NCBI GenBank assembly: GCA_032173965.1
Contig: JAVUNC010000019.1
Coordinates: forward strand, 7,440,501-7,504,500
Direction: 5' to 3'
Length of the DNA stretch: 64,000 nucleotides
Source of the DNA: Sitta carolinensis
Taxonomy: Eukaryota > Chordata > Aves > Passeriformes > Sittidae
The position numbers and the translations under genes are program-made. How positions within the stretch are numbered: position 1 is the stretch's first letter; every line of letters begins with the position of its first letter. Below the pieces are notes generated by a model. The model saw only the letters and a program-made list of their open reading frames with translations. It made no database searches and was not told the DNA's origin. Below are positions 1 to 25,031 of the stretch, one piece after another.

Positions 1-748
1 CTTGAGGGTGCAAAGTGGTACCTCAGTCTCCAGCACTGATACCAGATACAGATCTTGACCCCTTCTAAAAAACTTCATACCAAATGTTCATCTACCTGAC
101 CACCTACCATATTGATCTAGGTTGGGGATTTTTTCTGATTTTCCTATTTATTTTCTCTGCTTTTCTGTACTGCTGCTTTTTTTCCCCTGCTCACATCCTA
201 ATTTTTCTTCTCTTTGCTTCATGATCCCTTGAGTTGCACTTTTATGTACAATTACCATGTACTTAGTTCTCCTACCTAAATGCCAGTCATTTCTAATCCT
301 TCTCATACAAACAGTTGAAGGCTTAAGCTGCTGAGAGAAAACCCAATACTGCCCTTGTTCCTCTGGTATACAGCAAATTATCCAAGTAGCAAAGAGCTAT
401 AGCTGTATTTTTATTTGGGTTTGGTCAAGATAAATTCTTTTCTTCCAAGCTACATTTTGTTTATAAAACACACAATTTATTACGTGCCTTGCAAGGAGGA
501 TGAATTTGAAATCATGGAGCAACAGAAGGTAGGAGTGGGGGAAAGGTAGATCAATTACTGAAGTGTGGTTACTTAGTACATTTGTTAGGTAGGTAAAGCT
601 GCTTCCCTAAGAAATGGAAAAAGCCTTCTGCTGCCTGGAATTCTGCCATGGTAGGAGCCAGCTAACATAGGCTTGGGGCAGGTTTCACAAATCCTGAAAC
701 CCGAAGGTGAGTGCTGCAGTTTGACTTTTTTCCTTCTCTTTCATCCAG
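1..748 (+). other. ALK: ALK intron 7, 3' end
   Basis: Non-coding. It ends in a strong pyrimidine tract and CAG acceptor (about 722-748). Nothing else recognisable was seen. Confidence 0.85.
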
Positions 749-849
749 GTTGTGCACTCCTCCTTAACACCAGCAAGGCACCAGCAGTAGCAAAGACTGT
801 CATGACCAGCACAGCATTTCCAGCTCCTTTGAGGAACTCCCCCTGTGAG
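749..849 (+). CDS. ALK: ALK exon 8 (second MAM domain, C-terminal half)
   Basis: The exon is 101 bases: two bases finish a codon begun upstream, then 33 codons follow and end in phase 0. The translation runs from CALLLNTSKAP to FPAPLRNSPCE, matching human HALLLSTTDVP to FPAPIKSSPCE in MAM2. NTS is a potential N-glycosylation site. The acceptor is a good pyrimidine tract with CAG. The donor is GAG followed by gcaagt, a GC donor rather than GT, and the phase requires this junction because the next exon opens with LRMSWL exactly as in human. The first full codon is Cys where human has His. MAM domains are extracellular beta-sandwich modules, and their role in ALK signalling is not settled. Confidence 0.93.
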
Positions 850-3800
850 GCAAGTCATAATGTTTTCTTTTCTTATGCAATTCACAGAGCATTTTTGTGT
901 GTTTGACTCGGGTTTTAAATATAGGTACTAGGTCATTAGCAAGGCAACCAGTATCTGATTTTATTTTCTATAAAATATACTTATTTATGCCCACTGTGCA
1001 GGGGAAAGATATGGTTATCTGCTTGAATGCCACAAAATGTGCCTTGAAAAACTATCATATCCTGTCCTCATTGCATCACATGATGTATTGCAATCTTCAT
1101 AATTAGGTGTGTATGCTGTAAGATAGGGCAGCCAGCGTTACATAAACACAGAGAGGAAGAATTTTACTGCATGAACAAGCATTATATTTGCAACATCCAA
1201 GACAGAATAGGCTTCAGGACTGCCCCTGAGCCATTCAGAAAAGGCAGTACATGTTTTCTGTAGCACAGCTGGGATTTGGGCTGGCAGCTCTTCATGCTGC
1301 TGCACTTCAAACCTACCAGTCCTCATGTAGGCCTGGTTCAAAGGAGTGACGAAGTTAGCTGCAGCAGAGAGAAATTCATCCAGAATGGAGCCAGGTTCAT
1401 ATTCAAGCAGGAAAGCTATTGACAGTCATAAAACATCAGCTTAAGCAAGTACATCAAGGCTTGCCAGACTACCTTGCTCATGGCTGTAATTTCTGAGTCA
1501 GCTGCATTTAACCCTTAAAGTGCACCTTCGGAAAGATGACATGTCTGTGTCTTCTTGTTCTGTAACTTTCCAGATTGTAGAATCACTGATCAGATCTATT
1601 TCTATGACTTTGAGCCATGCCTAGTGAGTTAAAGCATTTCACATCTTCATGGTCACTCAGAAATCTCACATAAGCTTCTGGATACTGGAGCAGAGGGATT
1701 TAGGAAAACTGATACTAACGAAGGGCAGCTGTTTGTTGGCTGAACACTGAACAGACAAAACAATCTGTTCCAGTGATCTTAAAATGCAGAAAGGACAAGA
1801 AGGGATGTGTCAGAAAGTTCTCAGGAATGAAACTACATAGAAGAAGGTGTTTCTTTGCCTTAAAGTTTGTTTTGGTACACTCCTGTTGGATATCTCAGTT
1901 CATACAGGAAAGCTCCTTTGGTGTTGCTCTCTTGATATATTCATGTTCTCTGTCTTTGAAATATATTCTACCTTGTTTTTCCTCCCATCTGTGACAAAGG
2001 CGTATGTGGGTTCTGAATATTTTAAGACCTTGTTCTGCCATGGACCGGCAAGAGCAAGTGTTTTCCATAATCCACCTGACACAGGAATCACAGTGAATGA
2101 TTTCCCAATATCCATGTATTTTTTTCTTGTGTATACAACACTGCAAATAATTAAACTTGCCGTCGGGGGAGAAGCTGCCACGTATTTCATCTGCTCACAT
2201 GCCATCCCACCTCCATCACTCCCCTTGGCACTTAAAAGGCATCCGGACGCATCCAGCGTTGCAGCTGTCGGTAATAAAGAGTGAAGGAGTTTTGGCAAGG
2301 GTTTTGTCTCTTGCCTTTTCATATAGTGTAAAAGCTTCTCTTCTCATTTGGTCCCTGGTGGCTTCAAATTCTATTTTACTGGAACAATCTGTCTGTGCAC
2401 AGAATAATTTAATTCCACTTCTCAACACAACAGAAGAGGAGAAAGGAGATATGCCTCCCTATGCACTTATTCCTCCAACAGGTGCCAACAAACTTCCTAA
2501 TAGTGAAATTATAGTCAGAAAAGAGGTTGTGAAAATACTCTAATGCTATCCTGTATTTATTCACCCTCAACCACGTCTTGATTGAACTGGCACAAGTTCA
2601 GGCACTAAAAGATGAGTTTTCTTTTACCTGTCACTGCTGACAGCTTTACCTGGCATGTCACAACTGGGACAGATTCTCTGACAGCTGAAATCCCACAGAA
2701 AATACTCAAAATTCATGTTGCAAAGGGATCTCAACAAGTGTGTGTGTGAATTAGACCCATTTATTCTTCCAGCATCAGATCTAGCCATAAATCTTTCCTT
2801 CCCCTTGTATTTGATCCAGCCCTCATGATCCTTTAGATATCTGCTGGCTCTCCTGAGAGCAACAAGGGGGTCAGCAAGAATCCCCCAGTTTGATTATTTT
2901 GATTCCCCTCTCTTCTCCCCTGCTAATAGAAGCTCTGAGGCACCTGCTGTTCAATGAAGTTATTATTTTTTCCTGCTATCCCCTAGTTTTCGTTTATCCA
3001 GTCAGGTTAAACCAGTCACACCCACCACAGCAGAAGCAGACACCCTGCTTTTTAGCCTTAGGTGTTCATAGGAATTAATTACTTCAGCCTCAGCATGAGG
3101 AACATTACCTGCCACAGTGCTGTTTACCAGGCTGGAGGATTCTGGGGTTTGGCCAGGATATCCATGAAACCAGAACTCAAAGCTGATAAGGAAACAACCA
3201 AGCAGTCCACAGTGAGTGCAGACATGAAGAGTTTCTAATTCTTCAAGCTAATTTTTCCTCCCTGAGCGTGGCTGTTTAATCTTGCACTGTGGCAGACTGG
3301 AAAAGAAGGTGACTGACCAGCCTGGTCCGAAGATCCTCCCTGAGGTTCTGGGCAGCTGGTGTTAGCACTTGGAGACACCTCAGCATGGATGAGCTTGGCA
3401 TATGAACTGTCACTGAGTGCAGGACTAGTGTGACACTCCCTCTTTGTGCTCTCTGCAGCCTGTGCTCAGCCACCAGGAGCATGCAGGCTGCCTGCCCTTT
3501 CCATGCCCTGCAGGAGGCTCCTTGTTAACTCAGCCAGGGAAACATCAGCCTCACCTACTCTGCACTGCCCCACATGCAGCAAAAGATGGGGAAAGGATAA
3601 AAATGCACACAAAAGATACTGTAATAAACACAGCCTGTACTTTCCCACACTTTTGGGATTGACCCTAATGTGCCTTGCACTTTGTGCATAGCTTTGTATT
3701 GCACTTCACTCCTGTTTGTTTTGAGCAGCCTTATATTTTCATTTTCTTTGTTCTTCCGTTCTTTTGGCAGGTCAGAACAGTCAGTTTGTGATGCCGCCCT

Positions 3801-6800
3801 TTATTCTTGGTTCAGTTAGTTTTTCTCTTTCCTTTTGTTGTTTTATTAAATCTTGGCTGGAGTATCCTGGCTTCAAACAATCTATCTTGTTTTCAGTCCA
3901 GACAACCTTTGTTATCTTTTTCATGTTGCACTTTCGGTAGAGCCCTTTGCTTGTTGACCCCTTTAAGTCTGTGTTTAAAACCCACTCTGTATGGAAGAGG
4001 GAAACTGTAGCACTTCTGCTAAATCTTGGGTGAATACAGGAAGAGGTTCACATACTCCCTGAAGTGATGCTCCATTACCCTGAAGTAGCCAGAGAGGGGA
4101 GATGCAACAAAAGGCTCAGGAAGTGTTTCTGGAACCAAACAGTCCCAGTAATCAGGAGTGAAAACCTTTTAACCCACATGTAAAAGATCACTGGAAGCAA
4201 AGCACGTGTAACTGAGCATAGGAATGCATGTGAAGTACGAAGAATTAAGCCGAACAGTGGCCTGATTTCAAGGCAGACTTTTAGAGCTCGAGCAGTAGAG
4301 CACAGCATTATTTGCCCCTTCTGTCACACTGAGATTCCCCTCCTCTGGGTGGGAATCAGCTGGCATGTACAAGGCTGACAGGGCAGGGGAGTATGGGATG
4401 GATAGACATTCCCTCATTTTGAAGAAGAAATCCATATGCATGTCATTAGAAGCTGTACTGGTGTTTGGGAACCCAGGAAACAACATTGCAATTAAATCCA
4501 GGGGAGATGTGGTCATCTCAGCCACCACCCCTGGCAAAACTACTTGCTTTGCCACAGTTAACAGCCCCTACCTATGCACAGTTTCCAAACTGTCATGGCC
4601 ACATACTTCTCAGTACTTCACAAAGAAGTCAGAGAGCTGACAGTAGTGTTGCAGGTGCCCAGGGATTACTGACCTTTGTGTGGAAGCTGGAGACTCAGTT
4701 CTGCCCTCCCATGTCTAGACAGGAAGGCAATGCCATCTCCCTCAGTCCAGCAGTATTGCTGAAAGGGGCTGTAATGTGCTGATTTGCTTTTCCTTCCATC
4801 TTTTTAGAGATGCTCCCTGATGCCTGCATCCTCAGGCCTTGAAGACTGTTGGGTTCCTGTAGATCATAAGAAACATACCTGTTTCTCCCCAAAGTGTGTG
4901 GGTTTCTCTCATAAAGACATGCAAGAGGCTGGTACAGCTGTACCTGCCTGGGCTGTAGCCTTGCATCTATCCTGCAAGATTACATTTTGTGGTGGGTTGT
5001 TACTACTCCTGCTTGGAAGTCACTCCAGAAACATGAGCAGTCTGGAGAATGATTTTTAGAAAGGCTGTGCTCTGCTCAGCTCGAGGGAATCTGTGACAGA
5101 ATCTCAGTGCCAGGCCTGATAAGTAAAAGCTGAGTGTGCAGCTTTGGTGTGGGCTGTCAGAGAGAAGGAGAGAAACAGCAGAGCTGCTGCTGCCTGCGTG
5201 GGGGTGAATTTGGAATTAGCCTTAAATGTTATTGCATGCACCTCCGTAGAGTCAGGTGACTCTGCCAGAGGGACTGCTTTGTGATTAGGATCCAGATAAT
5301 TTCATTTTCCTGGTAGGCCCTGGGTGGAACTTTTCAAAGGGTATAGTTGTGCTGGGAAACAATGAAAACAGATTTCTGCGATAGTAAATGTGCTTTGTGC
5401 TTTTGGCTGTGTTTAAAATAATGAAAATATTTTTCTGATGCTATTTTGACATTTCAACTAGCTGTTTCTTGAAAGCCACCATTATGTTATGTAAGTTGGC
5501 ACTAAACTGGGCCAGATTTCTTTAACACCTGAAATTATTTTTTTGAATGTAAATGTACTCTGAAAAATAAATTTAACATGTTGATGTAGAACAGCAGAGT
5601 TGAAGTTTGCCTTCTCAGCCAGGTTTGCAGATATAAAGATGTTTTCTTCCTCTCTGTCTATTAATTCAGTGCTCTTTTCTATGCAGAAGTGTTACATTTT
5701 TTCAAGGCATGTAAGTCAATAATATAAATCATTCCTTGAGTGAATTCTGAGCCCCATGCTTACACCTGGAGAGTGTGTCTCCTTTTCTCCTCTACTCCTT
5801 GAGCTTTAAATAACTTAGAAGAGCACATGGTAATAACATTGGCACTGAAAATTTACGAGCATGAAAAATGCAACATAGATATGCCTCTAGCTCAGCTTTT
5901 TATGTGCTTTATTTGGCAGAATATTCTTAGCATACTTTTTTTTTATTTTAAAATGTTGTTTTCAAAATCTGTACAGCTTATTCACTGTCATCTGTTTCTC
6001 TTGCTCCCTTTCCCACCTGGCTTTTGTGTCATTGGATCAGAGGATCTATAGCATCTGAAATCTCTTGAATGCTGGTCATTCCACAGTACTCTGACAGGAA
6101 AATTCTGAACACTTTCTTTTTTGCTGTTGCTTTTATTTTTCTCTTTGTCTGTTTTCTGAAATAAAGCAAGAAATAACGTGAGAATAAATAGTGGGAGAAT
6201 CTTTTCCTATAAAACATGAGCTTCTCTTGCCTGCCTAGGTGTTTTAAAGCTACATAATCAGATCAGTTAATTATAATTCTATCATTTACAAAAGGTTTTT
6301 GCTTGCACACCTGAGTCCTCATCTAAAGCAGAAGTGTCTGCAGACTACAAGTGAGTCTGATCATGCATTGTTGTAGATCTGGCCCAAAACCAGGAACAAG
6401 ACCGTTTGATCCTCTTTATTATTCATAAGAGTCCAAGTCTGAATTGCTGAACAGTAGTAATAGATGTCTTTGCTTGTACTGTTGTGTGCAACCGTTTCTC
6501 ATTTCTAGTAAGAAAAAAAATATCGTCAGTATGATAAACTTCACATGTCAAAGGTAGCTCATATTCATGTACAAAGCTCACTGAGACTTGGCAAAGGTGT
6601 CTGCAGCTATTGCCTAATTCTGTGCAAATCATATTCCATCTTGAAGCTTCAGTTTCTCCTCAACAATGAGATGCTTTCCAAGCTTCTTTGATACCTGTGT
6701 TATATTTACTGGGTCAGTGCATTCACAGCTGAAAACTTTCTACTGTTTCCCTTCCAGTGAAGAGGACCCAAGGAAACAGTAACGTTTTTCAGGAGAATAA

Positions 6801-7371
6801 ATGTCTGCATTTCAAAAATCCACTGTGACTTGTCAGGCAAATTTTGAGCACTTCCTTTGAGCAAGCATCATGGAGGGGAGGAGCAAGCACCTGGGGGCAT
6901 CAGAACTAAGTGATGTGCTGTCTCACAAGGTGAAAACCTGTGGTCTAGAGTTGAGGCGTTGCTGGCCAGTGAGATCCAACTACTGCAGTTCCTTGGGAGC
7001 AAAATGCCTGTAGACTCTTCTTTGTCTTCTTAAAAATACTTTACTCCAAGCCCTGTTTGAAGTATATTTTTCTTTTCCAATTTCTTTTTTTGCTTGTGTT
7101 AAAGATGGCCAAGTATCCATTCCTGCCAGGTAGGACCATAATGCAAATAATCAGCATCATTGCCATGCAAAAAGGGAGGAAAAAGAAACAGCAGCTCTCT
7201 AGGGTGTCACTGCAGAATGTTTTATTTATGCTGCTGCAAGTGTGTGTCATTGGTCCTCAGTCAGGCATCTCAGAGATAGTTTATGCTGGAATGTTTCCAG
7301 GCATTGAAGTAGATTCACAGGTGTCAGCAAGTTCAGACTTCACCCAGAAGGTTCTTGGTATTTTATTTCTC

Positions 7372-7392
7372 TTTTTTTTTTTTTTTTTTTTT
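7372..7392. repeat. poly-T tract
   Basis: A run of 21 T on the + strand inside intron 8. It could be the tail of a degraded minus-strand retroposon, but no body is recognisable next to it. Confidence 0.9.
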
Positions 7393-10300
7393 GCATAAGG
7401 AAGTAAAATGGAAGTCTCAGTTCTCAAGTGGTCATGAAATTATGCAGCTTGTGCTCGAAAATTTGCCTTTCTTGTTTTTCTTCACCTGCCAAGCCCTGCT
7501 GATATTGATAAGGATTAGTTTGGGGTTTTTTTTTTCTTTCTGGGATGAATTGAGTCTCCTGTTTGTCAGTTCAGAAACTCCACCAGCTCAGAAGGCTAAG
7601 GGGATTCTCAGAAGGCATCCTTCCAGATGGTGTTCGCAGTGTAGTCCATGTAGCCATCTGACCTGAGTTTTGCCTCAATATGCTGTGTATTTACCATGGG
7701 CACTCCCTCCCATTAATTTTCCCCAGATCAGTTTAGACTATTTCATTTACTGAGTCAGTGGGTTTGCATATGAACAGCTGATCACCAGCTCTGGTGGGTT
7801 CTAAAGCCAGAAAGCAAGGTGCCATTGAGCCACTGCCTACCTCCTATGCTTAATTAATTTCTCAGTGAGGTTTCTAGCTTCTGAATATTTTGTTGCTAGT
7901 TTAACACAGAGGGAGATGTTTGATGCATAATGTTGGGGTATTCCACCAACAGTCCAGATTTAGATTTTTCTAAATGTGCCACTGTTCTGCTTGCAGGGCA
8001 CACTATGTATGTAATGCCATCTGCCATCATTGATGCTGTATTCTACAGAATGAATGCCAGCCCCATTCAGAAGTTTTTACTATGGTATCCAGCTCATCAT
8101 CTGCTCTGGTTCACTTCAGCAGGTGTGAAAAGACCTGGACTGCCCTGCTGTGAAGCTTAGAAACCATGGAAATCACAGCCAAAAATGCCCATTTGGACAC
8201 AGTGCCAGTCGATTCACTCAGAGCCAGTTCATTAGAGTTTGCATATTGCACTTTGCCAATGAACTGATCTCCCACATCTATTGCCAGCTACTTCTTTCCT
8301 TCAAACAGCTGACATGTGTGCAAAGGCATTCATTCCAATTCATCAATTGCTTCAGCTTTTGCTCTAGTGTTACATTAACAGCTATCAAAGGCTTGCTTTT
8401 CCCTCACTTCTGACCATGTAGATGTTGCCTCTTACCTTCTGGCAGATCTCCAGAAGAGACAGAGGTCTGAAAGCTTCTGCTTTACCTCTCAAATTCTGAA
8501 CTACTAAAATGGCACAGTGAAGTTGTTCACATGCACCAGTATTAAAAATGTCACGTAGTGTGTTGGGTAGGGAGTTGGCACTTGGGTCCTAAAAGTGGAC
8601 ATGTGGACTCTCAGTTAGAGGTGTTGCTTTCCCTGTAAAAGTGGAGGGTTTTAAATGGCTGCTGGCATTCCAAACTTACTAAAACAAATAAATAAGTCCT
8701 GATGAGTTTTCTCAAGGGAAACTACTTTATTGGATCTGAAAGGTATAAATTTTCACCTTAAATTCACACTAAAAAATGCCTCATTTTGTGGCATTTGAAA
8801 ATATAGACTACCCAACAAGTCCTTTGATCTTGATAGTCACCTGTTAGGAGTAGCCATGCAGACACCAATTTTGAAGGCATTAGCCTCCTATGCCATGACC
8901 ATTTGTCAGCAGCCTCTCTCACCAGAGTTGGCTCTGGTTGTTGGGTATGAACTCAGCCCTCCCCAGATGCCTCTGTGGCCATCGTGCTGTGAATCTGAAA
9001 TCATTCCTGGCCATCCTGCTCTGGTGCATGGGAGGTGAAAATCCTCACACTTGACTCTCTGGTTTCTACTGTCTGACACTGTGGAAATGGCCATGGGACT
9101 CCATGAATCCTTTCCCAGAACTGGGGTGGGAGTGAGCTGGAAGTTAGACTTGACCGGTGTCCAGCCTTGACCACCTTGTCCCTAGAAGTGCTGTGGGCAC
9201 CTGTGATGGTTTGCTGAACCACTCAAAATCTTACACATCAATTGTGGATGTATGGCCAAAATGGTGTAACAACATGGTTTCACAGACACAAACTGGCATA
9301 TCTGCTGGTGCATTTATCAATCTTTGGGCCATACAGTACCATGGATTCCAGGCAAGTTCAGTGATTTTTGGACTGGAGAGAGAGAAGAGCCCCATGTAGA
9401 TTATTTGGTTTTGCAGTATAAAGTCACTTCTTTCTTTGTAGCTTTGGAGACAGGCAGATGAACTGTAGTGTTTATCCAAATTCAGTACTGATAATTAATA
9501 AAATGGATATCCAGAATTTTGTTCCACCCACTCCAAAATTGTGATCATAAACTAGGATTAATAGCAACACTTCTGTCATTTTGATGCCGACATCTGATTT
9601 GGCTGCCAGAACAAACTGACACCATGACATAGGAACAACAAGCAAAATTTAGCAGTTTTGTTTTATGCTGAGAAATGGATATGGATGTTCTGTGCTATCA
9701 AAGCAAGGAAGTAATGTTATCAGGTGTTCCTTTGTAAAATACAAACTTAATTCCAAGCCTCCTGATTTTGGTGGTGGCTTTGAAGTGCAAAAAAATAGAG
9801 TGCTTTATTTAATATGTATGAATACTAGATACTGTGCTGAACACTTTCTTGTGTCCACAACATCCATCGTTAATGTAGCTTTAATGAACTCATTCCTCCA
9901 GCATTCTCACCTCTACTGGTTATTGAGATGAAACCCAGCTCCTGAATAACATATAGATGGGTATTTTACTTGTGCTCTTTATCAACAAAGGACTAGCTCC
10001 TCTTCTTTTTCCCAAGAAAATAAGAAGACTGTATTCATATATATGGATTGTGAAACTAGCCTGGTGTGGAAGAAATTGTTTTTCTTTTTATACAATGGGA
10101 GAGAGAAAGTCATAAAATGAGAAAACTACATGAAATAATTTTACATACAGGGATAAATGCATAGAAATTGATTCAATTACATTATCATAACAAAATTGTT
10201 AGAAAAATAGTTCTCTGAAGCATTTTAATTAATAAAAAACACACCAAATTATTACTGAACTTTAAATGAAAAATCTGTAGAAACTTGGATAGAAAGTAAA

Positions 10301-10573
10301 AAACTGATTTTTGAAGAGTATCTGGGGGATGAGGATGTGATTACTAGTGATGCCTGTTTATTGCAGTCTTCTCCCTGTGTTTTTTGCTGCTACTGCTGCT
10401 GGAATATAAAAGTTTATTACTGAATAAGTTGTTAGTCTTTTCTTGAATCTCTTAGATGGCATCTTAGGGGAATATTGTTTTTGCACTGCTCAAAATAGAG
10501 GTATAATCTTATCCCTGTCAAATTAGACACATGTGAAAGCTAAAACAGACTGCTTAGACTCAACTTTACAATT

Positions 10574-10589
10574 AAAAAAAAAAAAAAAA
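10574..10589. repeat. poly-A tract
   Basis: A run of 16 A about 200 bases upstream of exon 9. It is a simple repeat with no recognised element attached. Confidence 0.9.
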
Positions 10590-10792
10590 TAGTCCACTAG
10601 TTTCAATGTTTAATAGCATATGCTAGGTACTAGAGGCTTCCACATCTGTGGGGTTTCCTAAAGGGATTATATGAGTATGAGGCTGGGACAATCAGCTTTT
10701 TGGTGGTTGGAAAGCAAGGAAAGAACTGAGAACTTGGTTAACTTTTGAATAATGTTTGTGATGGTTAATCTCATATGTTCCCTTTCTTCTAG

Positions 10793-23094
<12,302 letters not shown>

Positions 23095-23238
23095 TCAGTG
23101 GAGAGAAGACACCTCGAGGTACTGCTCCAGACTCAAGCAATTTGCTCACCAGTAGAGGAGGCCAGAAAAAGTTTGGATGGGAACAAAAGCTCCTGGGAAA
23201 TCTCCAGCTCGGCAGTGCCCCCTTTTCTGACCCAGCAG
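23095..23238 (+). CDS. ALK: ALK exon 11 (linker after MAM2)
   Basis: The exon is 144 bases, phases 2 in and 1 out. The translation starts ISGEKTPRGTAPDSSNL and ends FSDPAG. Human has ISGEDKILQNTAPKSRNL and FDPTV, so identity is low apart from ISGE, TAP and the final DP. The exon is accepted because both splice sites (ttttctag and gtaact) and both phases fit, and it sits between two well-conserved exons. It encodes the flexible linker between MAM2 and the membrane-proximal ligand-binding region, rich in Ser, Gly and Lys. Fast divergence is expected for a linker. Confidence 0.88.
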
Positions 23239-24563
23239 GTAACTGTCAAATCTGAGAAGCATCATCAGACAGGAGAGATTTCCAGCTAACACAGATTTCA
23301 TTTAGATGTGGCTAAATGCATTTTTTTTTCCCCCAAAAGCCTTTAGTCCCTTGGGAAAAGAAAAGAAAACAAAACATGCTCTAGAAAGAAATTACCTTTA
23401 GTTGCTAACTGTAACTTGGATTTAACTGTAACAGACTGAAAGATGGTGAAAGAACCAGACTGGACCACTTGAAGTAAAACATGGGTTTAAACTGTAAGAT
23501 AAGTGTGTTTAGTGTCATGGTCATCTAAAAATTGGCAGGAATCAAAGTAAAGTGTCCAAATTGACTGAGTTTAGCATTTGTTAACCTGAACACCCAACTC
23601 TAGTTAATACAGACTTGGTTTGAACTAAAAGCCTCACTTTTTCAGTAAGCATTCATTGTTCATTTGAAACAGTACTGCACTGGACTTAGTTAGAAATGTC
23701 AGTCTTGTATGTTCAAGTTAATTGATTTTTCCCTACCTTTCAGCTCCTCTTTCCAACCTAACTGTAATGGTGTGGGCCAAGGAGATGCAAGAGTTCCCCT
23801 CCCTGCCTTTGCCCTCCCATCGCCGTCTCCCAAATATTTCCCTCTCTCCTCTCCCAGGCTTCCCCACATTTTCACAATATCTGTTTAGGGCCGTAAAGGT
23901 GCATTTCCATTTGAATCTGCTTCCTTCCCCTCTTCCTTGTCAGCCTCTCTTCCCGAGCTGGTTCAAGCAGCCACAACCTCCAGCCTGCCTGGGGCAGCAG
24001 GGCTGACGGTGGAAGTGAGGGGTAGCTACAGGAGAGACAAGCACTTGTTACAGCTGCAGCCCTCAGCACCATGTGCAGCTGTTCCTCCTCACTCAGTGCC
24101 AGCTACTTACCTGCCAATTTGAAATACCACCCCTCTTAAGTTAGAGAGCAGGGTTGATATATGCTCCCTTTGCTCTGTCAGTAAGCCGAGGGATTTGTTC
24201 TTGCTGCCTCCTTCTCTCCCACTCCTCCACCTAAGAGAAGTTCTTTGCATCTGCTCTTTTCTAGGCTGTGTTTCACTCTGCTACCTGCAGTGTTCTGTTT
24301 GAACACGAACTAATGGTGTTAGCTCCAATGCTGACAGCAGTCTGGTCAATATGGCCAAAAGCTCCACACAGCCTTCAAAGCCTCCCTGAAAAGCTGGATC
24401 CATGAGCCACTCGTGCTGCCCCAGCAGGGCAGCTCCTGCTGCCTGAGCTCTCCTGTGAAGCGAGCTCTGGCAGCAGAGGCTGAGGGGGTAGCCTGCAGGG
24501 TCGGCTGAGTTTCCATCACGTGGAATTTACTGATATTTTATGTCCTGAGCATCACACAGCAAA

Positions 24564-24616
24564 AAAAGTGCAGAAGCACAGTCAGGAAGAAAGAAGCAAT
24601 AAAAGTGCAGAAGCAC
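24564..24616. repeat. 16-bp direct repeat, spacing 37
   Basis: AAAAGTGCAGAAGCAC occurs at 24564-24579 and again at 24601-24616, followed by the palindrome CCCTTAAGGG. It is a local duplication with no known function. Confidence 0.85.
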
Positions 24617-25018
24617 TGCTCCCTTAAGGGAGCGAGACAGCGGCAACGAGAGCCCGTATGAGAGGATGCTGGGCTGGGTGAAGCTGCACTTCAGCTCTAA
24701 AGACTGTGTTTAGCTCTATTATGGATGCTGTGTGTGAGCTTGGGCTGTCACAAAGGTATAATTTACAAAAGTATCTTTATATGTTCTCTTTGAAGATCCT
24801 TTGAAGTCCTCCCTTCAATATCTGTATCTCTGTTTCCTGCCTGTAAGTGGAGTTGTCTTTTAAGTGCTCTCGGCATTGCCCTTGGGTCAGTGATCTCATG
24901 GTAGGATCCGTAGGCAGGTGTAGATTATGGATTTCTGCCTGACTTTCTGTAGGTGGTGATGTAGTTTCCTAAGGCAGTTATACATTTTCTTCCAGAGTAC
25001 CTACTCTTTCAGCAACAG

Positions 25019-25031
25019 AAAAAAAAAAAAA
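25019..25031. repeat. poly-A tract
   Basis: A run of 13 A in intron 11, with no recognised element next to it. Confidence 0.85.

Larger units (their letters stand above)
850..10792 (+). other. ALK: ALK intron 8 (GC-AG type)
   Basis: This 9.9 kb intron starts with gcaagt and ends ttcttctag. It holds a 21-base T run (7372-7392), a 16-base A run (10574-10589) and otherwise unique, AT-rich sequence. I found no convincing gene on either strand. Confidence 0.85.

Noticed and set aside
1847..2284. 145-codon open frame on the + strand in intron 8
   Set aside because: It resembles no known protein, has a low-complexity hydrophobic composition, and overlaps equally long frames on the other strand.
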